A DNA stretch of 62,821 nucleotides from Pseudopedobacter saltans (GTDB lineage: Bacteria; Bacteroidota; Bacteroidia; Chitinophagales; Chitinophagaceae). The position numbers and the translations under genes are program-made. This document shows, piece by piece, positions 8,858 through 17,480 of the stretch (positions within the stretch are counted from its first letter, which is position 1; each line of letters opens with the position of its first letter). The DNA is taken from assembly GCA_003241175.1 (NCBI GenBank), contig QFOI01000001.1, positions 1 to 62,821 on the forward strand, given 5' to 3'. The notes under the pieces are model-generated. The model was not told where the DNA came from and searched no databases. It was given only the letters and a program-made list of their open reading frames with translations.

Positions 8858-9949
8858 CTATTCAAAAGGAAATTTCACCACTTTTGCTTTGATTTGTTTG
8901 TCGCGAATGACAATGGCTATTTCCGTACCTACGGATGCATTTTCGGTAGTTACATAACCGAGACCGATTGCCTTCCCCAAAGATGGCGCCATAGTACCAC
9001 TTGTCACACGACCAATACTGTTGCCATTGGCATCTGCGATGGCGTAATCATGACGTGGGATTCCCTTTTCAATCAATTCAAAGCCTACCAATTTGCGTGG
9101 AATTCCTGCAGCTTTTTGCGCTTCCAGTTTTTCTTTTGCCGTAAACGGTATTTCTTTTTTCAATTTGGTAATCCATCCCAATCCGGCTTCCAATGGTGAT
9201 GTCGTATCGTCAATATCATTACCATACAAACAATAACCCATTTCCAAACGTAAGGTATCGCGTGCACCCAAACCGATTGGTTTCAAACCTTGAGGTCCAC
9301 CGATTTCAAATATTTTGTCCCAAATTGTATTGGCATTGTTTCCTTTGTCTTCAAAATAGATCTCAATACCACCTGAACCTGTATAGCCTGTAGCACTGAC
9401 AATAACATCCTCCACACCGGCAAATGTTCCTTTTTGAAAAGTATAATATTTCAGGTTTTGAAGATCAATATCTGTTAGAGACTGCATGAGTTTACATGCG
9501 TTGGGGCCTTGTATTGCCAAAAGACAGGTTTTGTCACTGATATTTTTCATATCGACACCTTCGTGGTTGTGTCCAGAAACCCAATTCCAGTCTTTTTCAA
9601 TATTGGCGGCGTTGACAACCAACATATACTCTTGATTGGGGATCAAACAGTAAACGATCAAATCATCCACAATACCGCCCTCATCATTGGTAAAACAACT
9701 GTATTGTGCGTTGCCTTCTACTAGTTTGGATGCGTCGTTGCTCGTAATTCTTTGGATAAGATTCAATGCCTTTGGCCCTTTCAAAATAAACTCGCCCATG
9801 TGGCTGACGTCAAAAATGCCTGCATTGTTACGCACGGTTGCGTGCTCATCATTGATACCTGAATAACTAATCGGCATATTGTAACCAGCAAACTCAGCCA
9901 TCTTGGCACCAAGTGCAATATGCTTTTCTGTAAAAGCGGTTTGTTTCAT
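8858..9949 (-). CDS. gcvT: glycine cleavage system aminomethyltransferase (T protein)
   Basis: A 363-residue tetrahydrofolate-dependent enzyme that takes the aminomethyl group from lipoyl-H protein, releasing ammonia and methylene-THF. It has the family features FAGYNMPISY near the N-terminus, FDVSHMGEF (about 46-54), the folate-binding glutamate region GGIEIYFE (about 193-200) and ARDTLRLEMGYCLYGND. Length matches E. coli GcvT. The other glycine cleavage genes are not adjacent, as is common in Bacteroidota. I examined the upstream 105 bases for a glycine riboswitch and saw none; they hold a palindromic repeat instead. Confidence 0.96.
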   Translation of the reverse strand: MKQTAFTEKHIALGAKMAEFAGYNMPISYSGINDEHATVRNNAGIFDVSHMGEFILKGPKALNLIQRITSNDASKLVEGNAQYSCFTNDEGGIVDDLIVYCLIPNQEYMLVVNAANIEKDWNWVSGHNHEGVDMKNISDKTCLLAIQGPNACKLMQSLTDIDLQNLKYYTFQKGTFAGVEDVIVSATGYTGSGGIEIYFEDKGNNANTIWDKIFEIGGPQGLKPIGLGARDTLRLEMGYCLYGNDIDDTTSPLEAGLGWITKLKKEIPFTAKEKLEAQKAAGIPRKLVGFELIEKGIPRHDYAIADANGNSIGRVTSGTMAPSLGKAIGLGYVTTENASVGTEIAIVIRDKQIKAKVVKFPFE

Positions 9950-10011
9950 AAATAGTATAATAATCGATAAGAATGAATATCCAATAAATTACATCAGCCC
10001 CGCCCTTATTT

Positions 10012-10043
10012 CCCTCCCCTCGATTGGGAGGGTTACGGAGAAG
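10012..10043. repeat. intergenic palindromic repeat, copy 1
   Basis: CCCTCCC (10012-10018) pairs with GGGAGGG (10026-10032), followed by TTACGGAGAAGTT. Structure and right flank resemble the elements at 13413 and 57045. It lies between gcvT and cysS and has no U tract. Confidence 0.6.
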
Positions 10044-10054
10044 TTCTTATTTTC

Positions 10055-11563
10055 TTAAGAAAACGAGTAACTCATGTCACCGTTTTTTTCGTCTTTTAGC
10101 ATAATTCCGAAAGCCGACAATTCGTTTCGAATACGGTCACTGGTGACATAGTCTTTGTTGCCTTTGGCTTCTTTTCGCATTTTTATCAAGAGTTCGATGA
10201 TGGCGTTGAGTTTTTCGTTTCTGTTGTCTTCCAATGACTGTAAACCCAAAATATCTTCCACGTAAACTTTCATCTGCTCTTTTAATAAGGCAATAGTATC
10301 TGACGAAAGTGCATCCGCGGCAACCTGCCCGCCTTTGATACCGTTGATGATAGGAACCAACTCAAACATATTGGCCAAAACTCTTGCCGTATTGAGATCG
10401 TCGTTCATGAACTCGTCGAATTCCGCTACCAGTTTACGTACTTTTTCGTCCAATTCAGGATCTTTCGCTTCGCCTGTATTGGGTAAAGAAAGATTTTGTA
10501 AAGTTTCGTATCCTTCCCATAGCCTTTTCAAACCCTTTTCCGCAGCTTGCAAAGCCTCATTGCTAAAGTCGAGCGTCGAACGATATTGTGTTTGCAAAAT
10601 GAAAAAACGAATTACCATTGGGTGGTAAGGCTGTGCCAATTCTGGATGGTTTCCGGAAAAAAGTTCTGTCAACTTGATGACGTTGTTGTAAGTCTTTCCC
10701 ATCTTACGACCGTTGATCGTAATCATATTGTTGTGCACCCAATAGCGAGCCGGCATCTTGTGGTTGCAGACGACACTCTGTGCGATTTCGCATTCGTGGT
10801 GTGGAAACTGCAAGTCCATACCGCCACCGTGTATGTCAAATTGTTCACCCAAATATTTGGTACTCATCGCAGAGCACTCAATATGCCAACCAGGAAAACC
10901 TTCGCCCCAGGGACTTGCCCAGCGCATTAAGTGCTCAGGTGGCGCTTTTTTCCATAAGGCAAAATCCGCTTTGTTGCGTTTTTCGTCTTGGTTAGACAAT
11001 TCGCGCGAAGACGCTTCCTGCTCTTCCAATACACGACCGCTCAATATACCATAAGGCAGGTCCCTTTTGGAAAAGTCTGTATTGTATTTTTCGACATCAA
11101 AATACACGGAACCATTTGTTTCGTAGGCATAGCCGTCTGCCAATATCTTTTTGATCATTTCGATCTGCTCGATAATATGGCCAGTGGCAGTCGGTTCGAT
11201 ATTCGGATCGAGCGTATTGAAAGCCTTCATTCCCCAATGGAAAAGATTGGTGTATTTCTGAACCAGTTCCATTGGCTCGAGTTTTTCTAATTTGGCTTTC
11301 GAACTGATTTTATCTTCTGCCGCCTTTCCCTCTTCTTCGAAATGCCCCGCATCGGTGATGTTACGCACATAGCGCACTTTGTATCCCAGATGCTGCAAAT
11401 AACGATTCACTACGTCGAATGTGATGTACGGACGAGCATGACCCAAATGCGATTCTCCACTGACGGTCGGTCCACAGACATAAAGGCCCACGTAGCCCGG
11501 TGTTATGGGTTCAAATACTTCTTTTTCCCTACTTAATGAATTATAAACCTTTAATTGTGACAT
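10055..11563 (-). CDS. cysS: cysteinyl-tRNA synthetase
   Basis: A 502-residue class I synthetase that charges tRNA-Cys. It shows the zinc cysteine in LYVCGPT (Cys30), the HIGH-type motif HLGH (39-42), the zinc-site segment WHIECSAMS with Cys230, the HGGGMDLQFPHHE block and a KMSKS-type loop KMGKT at 287-291. The start at 11563 is used because the conserved N-terminus begins there; a longer frame reaches 11692 but would overlap the divergent gene and the promoter at 11612-11619. The last KMSKS-loop residue is Thr instead of Ser, a conservative change. Confidence 0.96.
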   Translation of the reverse strand: MSQLKVYNSLSREKEVFEPITPGYVGLYVCGPTVSGESHLGHARPYITFDVVNRYLQHLGYKVRYVRNITDAGHFEEEGKAAEDKISSKAKLEKLEPMELVQKYTNLFHWGMKAFNTLDPNIEPTATGHIIEQIEMIKKILADGYAYETNGSVYFDVEKYNTDFSKRDLPYGILSGRVLEEQEASSRELSNQDEKRNKADFALWKKAPPEHLMRWASPWGEGFPGWHIECSAMSTKYLGEQFDIHGGGMDLQFPHHECEIAQSVVCNHKMPARYWVHNNMITINGRKMGKTYNNVIKLTELFSGNHPELAQPYHPMVIRFFILQTQYRSTLDFSNEALQAAEKGLKRLWEGYETLQNLSLPNTGEAKDPELDEKVRKLVAEFDEFMNDDLNTARVLANMFELVPIINGIKGGQVAADALSSDTIALLKEQMKVYVEDILGLQSLEDNRNEKLNAIIELLIKMRKEAKGNKDYVTSDRIRNELSAFGIMLKDEKNGDMSYSFS

Positions 11564-11611
11564 AGTAAAATCGGCATCAAAAACATCCAAAATGGAATGA
11601 AAAACTAGCTG

Positions 11612-11619
11612 CGAATATA
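11612..11619 (-). promoter_or_regulatory. -7 promoter box (TATATTCG on the minus strand) for cysS
   Basis: On the minus strand the box reads TATATTCG, the TAnnTTCG variant of the Bacteroidota -7 element, 48 bases upstream of the cysS ATG. It almost abuts the divergent box at 11624-11631. Confidence 0.4.
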
Positions 11620-11623
11620 CTTG

Positions 11624-11631
11624 TAAATTTG
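11624..11631 (+). promoter_or_regulatory. -7 promoter box (TAAATTTG) for the small membrane protein gene
   Basis: TAAATTTG matches TAnnTTTG and ends 22 bases before the ATG at 11654. It lies back-to-back with the cysS box. Confidence 0.5.
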
Positions 11632-11653
11632 TGAATAAGAAAAAGTCAAAGTA

Positions 11654-12160
11654 ATGAATAGATTCCAATATATAGCTAAGCATAGATTTCAAATATTAGC
11701 CGTATTGGGTGTAGTTTTAGTTAGTACTTTTTTGCTTTCTTATCTTGGAAAACAACTTTATTTGGATAGAGCTAAAAATCGAGTTGGAACAGGAGATATC
11801 CATGAAGCAAAAAAAAGAGGAGTATTTGTCAAAAGTCTTAAATATGAAGTCATTGATTCTCCAAGTATTATTATTAGCGGTTTTTCACCTTTTATAGAAA
11901 TTAGTTATAGATACGGACTAAATTCTGTCCATGAAACAAGAAGTTTAGAAGGCACTTGTTATCCTTTCAAATTGGCATTCAAAACTAATCCTAGTACCGA
12001 TACCTCAATTTTTACTTTAACTTATGACTTAAGTACATTTGACAGTTCGGATGCTGTATGGGGTTATATGGAAAACCCGACTTTAAAGGACACCGTATAT
12101 TTAGAGGTCTACAACATTCATCAATATAGGCGAAGAAAATTAATTAAAGTTTGGGAGTAG
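11654..12160 (+). CDS. hypothetical membrane-anchored protein
   Basis: I do not recognise this 168-residue protein. It has a short basic N-terminus (RFQYIAKHRF), one transmembrane segment at about 13-33 (LAVLGVVLVSTFLLSYLG) and a soluble part of about 130 residues rich in beta-strand-like sequence and ending in basic residues (YRRRKLIKVWE). The topology is most likely N-in with a periplasmic C-domain. It is transcribed divergently from cysS and has its own -7 box. The protein looks real because of the promoter and the signal-anchor. Confidence 0.6.
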   Translation: MNRFQYIAKHRFQILAVLGVVLVSTFLLSYLGKQLYLDRAKNRVGTGDIHEAKKRGVFVKSLKYEVIDSPSIIISGFSPFIEISYRYGLNSVHETRSLEGTCYPFKLAFKTNPSTDTSIFTLTYDLSTFDSSDAVWGYMENPTLKDTVYLEVYNIHQYRRRKLIKVWE

Positions 12161-12196
12161 CCGATATTTGGAATCTAAAACCATATAACTAAAATT

Positions 12197-13324
12197 CTAT
12201 TCCTTTCCCAATACACTCATATCCGAAACCAACAGCATGTGGTCGCTCAGACCTTCGTCCATCATGTCAAACTGGTTGACCTGGAAAGAACGATCAGGTA
12301 AAATGTAGTCGATGCGCAAGGTCGGCGCCAACGAAACAAAGCTGCGACCAATACCCAAACCCTTTTCCAAAAAGGCATCGTGTCGGTTTTGTTTGATCGT
12401 TAGATATACATACGAACCCGGCACATCGTTGAAATCTCCACAGATAAAGCTTTTGTAAGGACAATTTGCCGTTTTTTCCTTGATGAAATCCGCTTGTATG
12501 CCACGTCTGGTAAAGGCGAGGCGCATTTTTCGGAAGAGAGATTTACTGTCTTTTACCGAAACATTTTCATCAGTTGTGATCTTGTCGATATTGTTGTAAT
12601 CCGCATCATTCAAACGAAAAGATTGAAGATGTGCGTTGAATACGCGTATTGTGTCTTTTCCTTTTTTGACATCCACATAGAGAAAACTCTCTTTAATGTT
12701 TTTCGGATATTGGAAACGAGCGCTGTCTACAATCGGAAATTTGGAAAAAATAATGCTTCCTGCTTGGTAAAATCCATTACGCTTATTGACATCTTTAGAA
12801 AAATAATGGTATGGATAATTTTCGGAAAAAAGTCCAATATTGTCTGCTTGTTTGCCTTGCGTGGTCGAATGGTTGAATTCCTGCAAACAAACAATATCGG
12901 GATCCAAACTGAGTATCGTATTGGCAATTTCCGTTCGGCTGTGCTGCACGGCATTTTTGCGTTGAGCTTGGCCGTTGAGGTTCCCAACATTCCAACTGAC
13001 AACGCGAATATTATTTCCTTTTTTTTCCACATTAAAAGAAGAAATGCCGTTGAATGCGAAAATGGAACGGATCTGTTTCAATCCTACCAATAAACTCAAC
13101 AATGGGAGTAACGAAATAATGGGTTTTGCCGCTAACCAAAAAATAACCAGGAGAACCAATAAGCAAATCAAATAAGGTTGTAAAAGACTCACGAAACCTA
13201 TCCACCACCAAGTCGCAGGATTTAGGAACGGCGATAGACAACCGATCAAAAACAATGCACAGAAAAAGATGGTCGGAATAAGAAAAAAATTTCGCGTTAA
13301 CCTTCTAAGAATGGTCCTTGGCAT
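12197..13324 (-). CDS. membrane-anchored endonuclease/exonuclease/phosphatase (EEP) family protein, paralogue A
   Basis: A 375-residue protein. The first 95 residues hold about three hydrophobic segments; the rest is an EEP hydrolase domain with VVSWNVGNLNG (metal-site Asn), DIVCLQEF (metal-binding Glu), the catalytic stretch CGDFNDVPGS and a C-terminal GLSDHMLL (Asp-His pair). Such enzymes cleave phosphodiesters in nucleic acids, lipids or sugars; the substrate is not evident. The catalytic domain should face the periplasm if the last segment exits outward. It is a tandem paralogue of the gene at 13465-14577, with a 140-base gap holding a palindromic repeat. Confidence 0.84.
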   Translation of the reverse strand: MPRTILRRLTRNFFLIPTIFFCALFLIGCLSPFLNPATWWWIGFVSLLQPYLICLLVLLVIFWLAAKPIISLLPLLSLLVGLKQIRSIFAFNGISSFNVEKKGNNIRVVSWNVGNLNGQAQRKNAVQHSRTEIANTILSLDPDIVCLQEFNHSTTQGKQADNIGLFSENYPYHYFSKDVNKRNGFYQAGSIIFSKFPIVDSARFQYPKNIKESFLYVDVKKGKDTIRVFNAHLQSFRLNDADYNNIDKITTDENVSVKDSKSLFRKMRLAFTRRGIQADFIKEKTANCPYKSFICGDFNDVPGSYVYLTIKQNRHDAFLEKGLGIGRSFVSLAPTLRIDYILPDRSFQVNQFDMMDEGLSDHMLLVSDMSVLGKE

Positions 13325-13412
13325 AACAGTAAAATTATACTGTTTTTTCCAAGTCCATGTCGATTTGTGCTTTTATTTTAATTGAAAAAGTTTGCAGTCA
13401 TGTTTAAAAAAG

Positions 13413-13447
13413 CCCTTCTCCTGCAGGAGAAAGGTTGGGATGAGGTC
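13413..13447. repeat. intergenic palindromic repeat, copy 2
   Basis: TTCTCCTGCAGGAGAA (13416-13431) is a perfect 16-base palindrome followed by AGGTTGGGATGAGGT. The right-hand GGTTxGGGxxxAGGT part matches the element at 57045 and, more loosely, the one at 10012. Confidence 0.65.
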
Positions 13448-13464
13448 TAAAACAAAAAGCTTGA

Positions 13465-14577
13465 TTATTTTAATTGTAGGTCCGCCACAACGGGATAATG
13501 ATCAGAGAGTTGCACTTTGATAACTTTGGATTGCAAAACTTTAAATTTGCTTTTGTCTACAAAGACGGCATCGATGCGTAAAGTAGGCGCAATATTGTGA
13601 AAGGTGGCGCCAATACCACCACCTCCTTTGATAAATGCATCTTGGAAATTGTTGCCACGCATCAGGTAAAAATTATAGGATGTCGGTACAGAATTCATAT
13701 CACCACAATAGATAACCGGATCCTTGCTGGATTCAATTTCTTGACGAATCATTTTTATCTGTTCTTTATGAAGCCTTTCTACGGATCTGATCTGGTGCTG
13801 CACCATTCGCTTACGGTCAAATGTAATCTGGTAGATGCTTTTGTCTTGATTAGCCGTATCCCAATACAAGTTTAGAGAAGAAAGTCTTGCCGTCATCACT
13901 CTAATCCCCTTCCCGTCAAAAGTAGTAGTGCCAGCAGCACAATGTTGCTGCTCGTGGGGAGATTCCAATATTTTCAGAGCAGTATCATTGGTGACAGGGC
14001 TTTTGGAGAAAATGGCTACGCCAGTATTGAAAGGCACCATGTGGCCTTCCCAAAAAGTACTATCCGAAACAGTATAGCTGCCTTTGTAGCCAATAGAATC
14101 AAAAAGCTCATCGGTCTTACGCCACTGTCCACCATAAGTCAATACATGATGCGAACTTTCTTGTAAAAAGACAATATCCGGATTGTATTGATGGACTGTG
14201 TTTAATATACCTTTAATCGTTTCTTCAGGAGGAGCGCCGTGCATCGAATATCCTTCTACGTTCCAAGTAAGAACGCGTAATGTATTAGGCGCTTTTTCCA
14301 TTTTCCATTTTCCAAAATGAAAACCGACCACATGGGAAAGATTGTACAATCCAGGCAATAAAACAACACAAAGAATTAATCCTAAGCGCCTGTCACGGAA
14401 AAGATTGACAATAGCAAAAAACAATACAATAAGAAAAAGGTAAGGGAATGCCAGCCCTAACAGCGCTATTGGTGAAAAAAACGCCGGAGATATAATAAAA
14501 CTAAAACAGGAAATTAAATATACAAATGCGATACCTGCGGTTATTAGCCCCATGGTACCTCTAAAAAATCTGCGCAT
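13465..14577 (-). CDS. membrane-anchored EEP family phosphoesterase, paralogue B
   Basis: A 370-residue relative of the preceding gene product, with the same build: hydrophobic N-terminal segments (about 8-30, 34-60, 64-88) and an EEP domain with LTWNVEGYS, DIVFLQESSHH, YCGDMNSVPTS and LSDHYPVVADL. All metal and catalytic residues look intact. The two proteins share the architecture but differ in many positions, so the duplication is old. It lies upstream of paralogue A on the same strand. Substrate unknown. Confidence 0.84.
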   Translation of the reverse strand: MRRFFRGTMGLITAGIAFVYLISCFSFIISPAFFSPIALLGLAFPYLFLIVLFFAIVNLFRDRRLGLILCVVLLPGLYNLSHVVGFHFGKWKMEKAPNTLRVLTWNVEGYSMHGAPPEETIKGILNTVHQYNPDIVFLQESSHHVLTYGGQWRKTDELFDSIGYKGSYTVSDSTFWEGHMVPFNTGVAIFSKSPVTNDTALKILESPHEQQHCAAGTTTFDGKGIRVMTARLSSLNLYWDTANQDKSIYQITFDRKRMVQHQIRSVERLHKEQIKMIRQEIESSKDPVIYCGDMNSVPTSYNFYLMRGNNFQDAFIKGGGGIGATFHNIAPTLRIDAVFVDKSKFKVLQSKVIKVQLSDHYPVVADLQLK

Positions 14578-14660
14578 AAATGTTGAACGATTGATATGTG
14601 TTTGCCAATATGCTATTCAAATATAACAAGAGCCAACCACAACCGTCCAAAAAACAGGCC

Positions 14661-15992
14661 CTATTTTGTGTTAATGTCGGTTTGTGTTCGCAAAAGAGCA
14701 ATTTTTTTTGAGTAAAAAGCTTTCACATCATCCCATTTGTAATAGGGGAAAGTCTGGGTTGGAATGGGCAATCGAGATTCTTTTTCGTTCAAAAGAATTT
14801 TTACCAAAACATTCTTTCCATTGGAATAAAAAATCCATTGGATATTGGCAGCCATAGGAATAATATTGGCAGCATTCCAAACTTTATCAAAATTAGAAAT
14901 AGCATTTACTACACTGTCCGTTCCTTTTATTTCCAAAAGTGTTGCAAAAGGAGAAATCGCTTCTGCGTGCGTAAAACGAAATTCTGCTTCTTTGTGTAAA
15001 GTACCATTAACTGCACTATCGCTTGTTGCAATAAAATTTTCTAGTAACGGCCAAGCAATAGCGGCCTGAATACCGTTTTTATCCAAACCTGGACCTTTAA
15101 CCAAATAATCTTCTACGTCATTGGATTTTCCTAATATCTTTCCCTCTTCTTTTGTAAATGGGCTTATCCATTGTTGCGACACAATCTTGTTGGTTTTCAT
15201 TTCGATTTTTGCCGATAAGCCAACGCCATACACATCAAACAATGCTTGTGTAAAATTTTCTGGAGTCAAGGCATAGCTTTTACCATTGATGGAATTTTTT
15301 GATTTTTGTTCCGCCCATTTTCCCCAAATATTTTTATGGATAAAACGCAGTGCAACTGCATTCTCGACTTCCGTTATGGAAGAAGTATTTTGAACAGAAT
15401 CGATTTTAGATTTTACAATTGAGGATTTTACAAATTTATCATAGTCCGGACTATAGTCGTAAAAACGCAGCATTGTCTCATCAGATTCTGGTTGTGTAAG
15501 ATAACTTATACTTGACTTAGGATAATCTTTCAAAGATTGCAAAAAACCTTGTGCGCTTTGATAGGTTCGTATTTTATGTGTGTACCAAACATCAATATCA
15601 CCACGGTTAAATAAGGATGGATATAGTTTACGCATACGAGCCGCAATCTGCTTATGTTCTTCTGCACCTTGCAAGGAAATGTCATTGTAATGACCATCCT
15701 GAACCGTTGTCAGCCATTCAACATTTGCCAACCATTTTTTACCTAAATCAGTTAAACTATTTTCTTTTTTGGCCTCCAGCAGAATTTTCAATAGAAGAGA
15801 ATCTCCTCCCGCCTTTGTCATAAAGCGAGAGCCGTGTCTACCAACGTGATTGATGAAAAAAGGTTTGTAACCTTTAGGCGTAGGTGCATATTTGGATTGT
15901 TGAAGACTATAAGACGTTTTAGTACCTGTCCATTGGGCAAATAACGCACCACACACTACTAAACTAACCAGAATTAGGAATCCTTTTTTCAT
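14661..15992 (-). CDS. MINPP-type histidine acid phosphatase (inositol polyphosphate phosphatase / phytase)
   Basis: A 443-residue secreted phosphatase with a signal peptide ending near VCGALFAQ (about 19-20). It has the RHGxR active-site motif (RHGSR, 52-56; nucleophile His53), the conserved arginine in IRTYQSA (about 141-147) and a C-terminal HAE triplet (342-344). HAE instead of HD is the hallmark of multiple inositol-polyphosphate phosphatases such as the Bacteroides thetaiotaomicron enzyme. It should remove phosphates from phytate or other inositol phosphates in the periplasm or at the cell surface. It is the last gene of an operon with a beta-helix lipoprotein (26-base gap) and a TonB receptor. 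Confidence 0.85.
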   Translation of the reverse strand: MKKGFLILVSLVVCGALFAQWTGTKTSYSLQQSKYAPTPKGYKPFFINHVGRHGSRFMTKAGGDSLLLKILLEAKKENSLTDLGKKWLANVEWLTTVQDGHYNDISLQGAEEHKQIAARMRKLYPSLFNRGDIDVWYTHKIRTYQSAQGFLQSLKDYPKSSISYLTQPESDETMLRFYDYSPDYDKFVKSSIVKSKIDSVQNTSSITEVENAVALRFIHKNIWGKWAEQKSKNSINGKSYALTPENFTQALFDVYGVGLSAKIEMKTNKIVSQQWISPFTKEEGKILGKSNDVEDYLVKGPGLDKNGIQAAIAWPLLENFIATSDSAVNGTLHKEAEFRFTHAEAISPFATLLEIKGTDSVVNAISNFDKVWNAANIIPMAANIQWIFYSNGKNVLVKILLNEKESRLPIPTQTFPYYKWDDVKAFYSKKIALLRTQTDINTK

Positions 15993-16018
15993 CGAAATTT
16001 GATTATTTAGTCTTTTAA

Positions 16019-17461
16019 TTAATAATGTTGGTTACCTCGGCCATTAAATTGGTAGCATCCAATATCACTACCAGGAGGTGTATATTCTGTTACGCCATAC
16101 TTAACGTCTACGGGTATCTCTTTCATAGGCGTAAATCCAGTAAATCCTTTTCCTATGCAAGGAGAATTGGGCTGTAACGAAAACTTAAAGTTTCCAATTG
16201 CAGTAATGTCTTGCAGACGATAACCGCCAGTTACAGGTACAGGATAGTTTACAAACAACGGGTTTCCAGTCTGGACGATTTTTGAACCATCATAAGCAAC
16301 ATCAGGTACGTATTTATAATTAGCTGGCAAGTAAGAGAATGGATTGGGAAGATCAGTTGCTACTGGTTTAGTTACTGCTCCGGTTACATAAGGGAATATT
16401 TGGTTGGCCACACTCAAGCTATCTGCCCAATAATAATTATATCCATAATTATTATTGTACATATACGCAGTATCTGGAACATTGCTATTCAAACGCAAAC
16501 CATATTTACAATTAATCATCAAATTATTAAACACTTGTCCTCTTGCTCCATTTTCATAGTTTATAGATCCACCTCGTCCTGTTTTTGTCTGCCTATAACC
16601 AGAATTTACAATCGTATTGTTATATACTCTAGCTTCACAGTTAGGAATTCCCGGAGCAATACCCGAATTTGCTGCCTTTAAAGAGTTAGTAGCACCCCCA
16701 ATAAAAAAATTATAGGCCATATCACCTACACCTCCGGCCTTTATATTCAGAATATCTCCACCATTTTTACCACATCTTTCAAATGTACTACGTAAAATGG
16801 CAAACTTTCCTCCACTTCCTGCAATACGTATAGCATCGTCTACTGTTCCATAAATCCAAGAATCTTCAAATACAAAATTCCCTTTACCATTTGAAAAGTA
16901 CAATGCATAACTATTGTCTGTTGCTGATAATCCCGCCACAAGATAAGCAGAGGAACCATTGACGCCTGCCGGAGCCCCACAATATTGTACATGGGTCCAT
17001 TTCAATATCATATATTCACATGTCACATCACCAAATACACCTTTCCAAACACCTGAAAAAGCGGAATCTTTGGCAGCGCTAAAACCTATCGTAGGAGCAT
17101 CTGTTTTTGTAACCACATTACCCGTTAGCCAAATAGGATTTTCCTTTGTCCCTAAAGAATATAGGTTACCCTTCACTATAAGGCCGGACTGATTTAAGAA
17201 GACAACTTTCACTCCTGGTTGAATTACTAAACTGTCACCAGCATTGACGTAAATATCAGCTGTTACTTGATAGGTCTTACCAGCAAGCATCGTTCCCGAT
17301 ATACTACCAGAAAGCGGAGTAGAATCACTGATAGGCTTGGGAGGAGGTGGTGTATACGTGTAAATATCATTGTTGTCATTGCTCAATTTATTACAACTTA
17401 TAGACAGAACAATCAATATAAAAGTTGCTATAAGTCCACTGTATTGAAAAATTTTTTTCAT
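16019..17461 (-). CDS. surface lipoprotein with right-handed parallel beta-helix
   Basis: A 480-residue lipoprotein: the signal peptide ends in the lipobox LSISC (about Cys23), followed by a Pro-rich tether (TYTPPPPKP) and then repeated short beta-strand turns, such as GLIVKGNLYSLGT, YMILKWTHVQYCG and FVFEDSWIYGT, typical of right-handed beta-helix proteins. Such folds bind or cleave polyanionic or sugar polymers, but no lyase motif is recognisable. I start at ATG 17461, where the signal peptide begins; ATG 17473 is possible, and a longer frame to 17560 overlaps the receptor gene. It lies 19 bases after the TonB receptor stop and probably works with it as a surface partner. Confidence 0.75.
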   Translation of the reverse strand: MKKIFQYSGLIATFILIVLSISCNKLSNDNNDIYTYTPPPPKPISDSTPLSGSISGTMLAGKTYQVTADIYVNAGDSLVIQPGVKVVFLNQSGLIVKGNLYSLGTKENPIWLTGNVVTKTDAPTIGFSAAKDSAFSGVWKGVFGDVTCEYMILKWTHVQYCGAPAGVNGSSAYLVAGLSATDNSYALYFSNGKGNFVFEDSWIYGTVDDAIRIAGSGGKFAILRSTFERCGKNGGDILNIKAGGVGDMAYNFFIGGATNSLKAANSGIAPGIPNCEARVYNNTIVNSGYRQTKTGRGGSINYENGARGQVFNNLMINCKYGLRLNSNVPDTAYMYNNNYGYNYYWADSLSVANQIFPYVTGAVTKPVATDLPNPFSYLPANYKYVPDVAYDGSKIVQTGNPLFVNYPVPVTGGYRLQDITAIGNFKFSLQPNSPCIGKGFTGFTPMKEIPVDVKYGVTEYTPPGSDIGCYQFNGRGNQHY

Positions 17462-17480
17462 TGCCAATCTCATTAAAATA

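Noticed and set aside
9950..10054. Glycine riboswitch upstream of gcvT
   Set aside because: No glycine-aptamer core could be traced; the region contains a palindromic repeat and AT-rich sequence.
11564..11692. Longer N-terminus for cysS
   Set aside because: It would overlap the divergent gene and both -7 boxes, and the conserved CysRS N-terminus starts at 11563.
12494..13093. 199-codon plus-strand open frame
   Set aside because: Antisense to the EEP phosphoesterase gene, with no protein-like features of its own.
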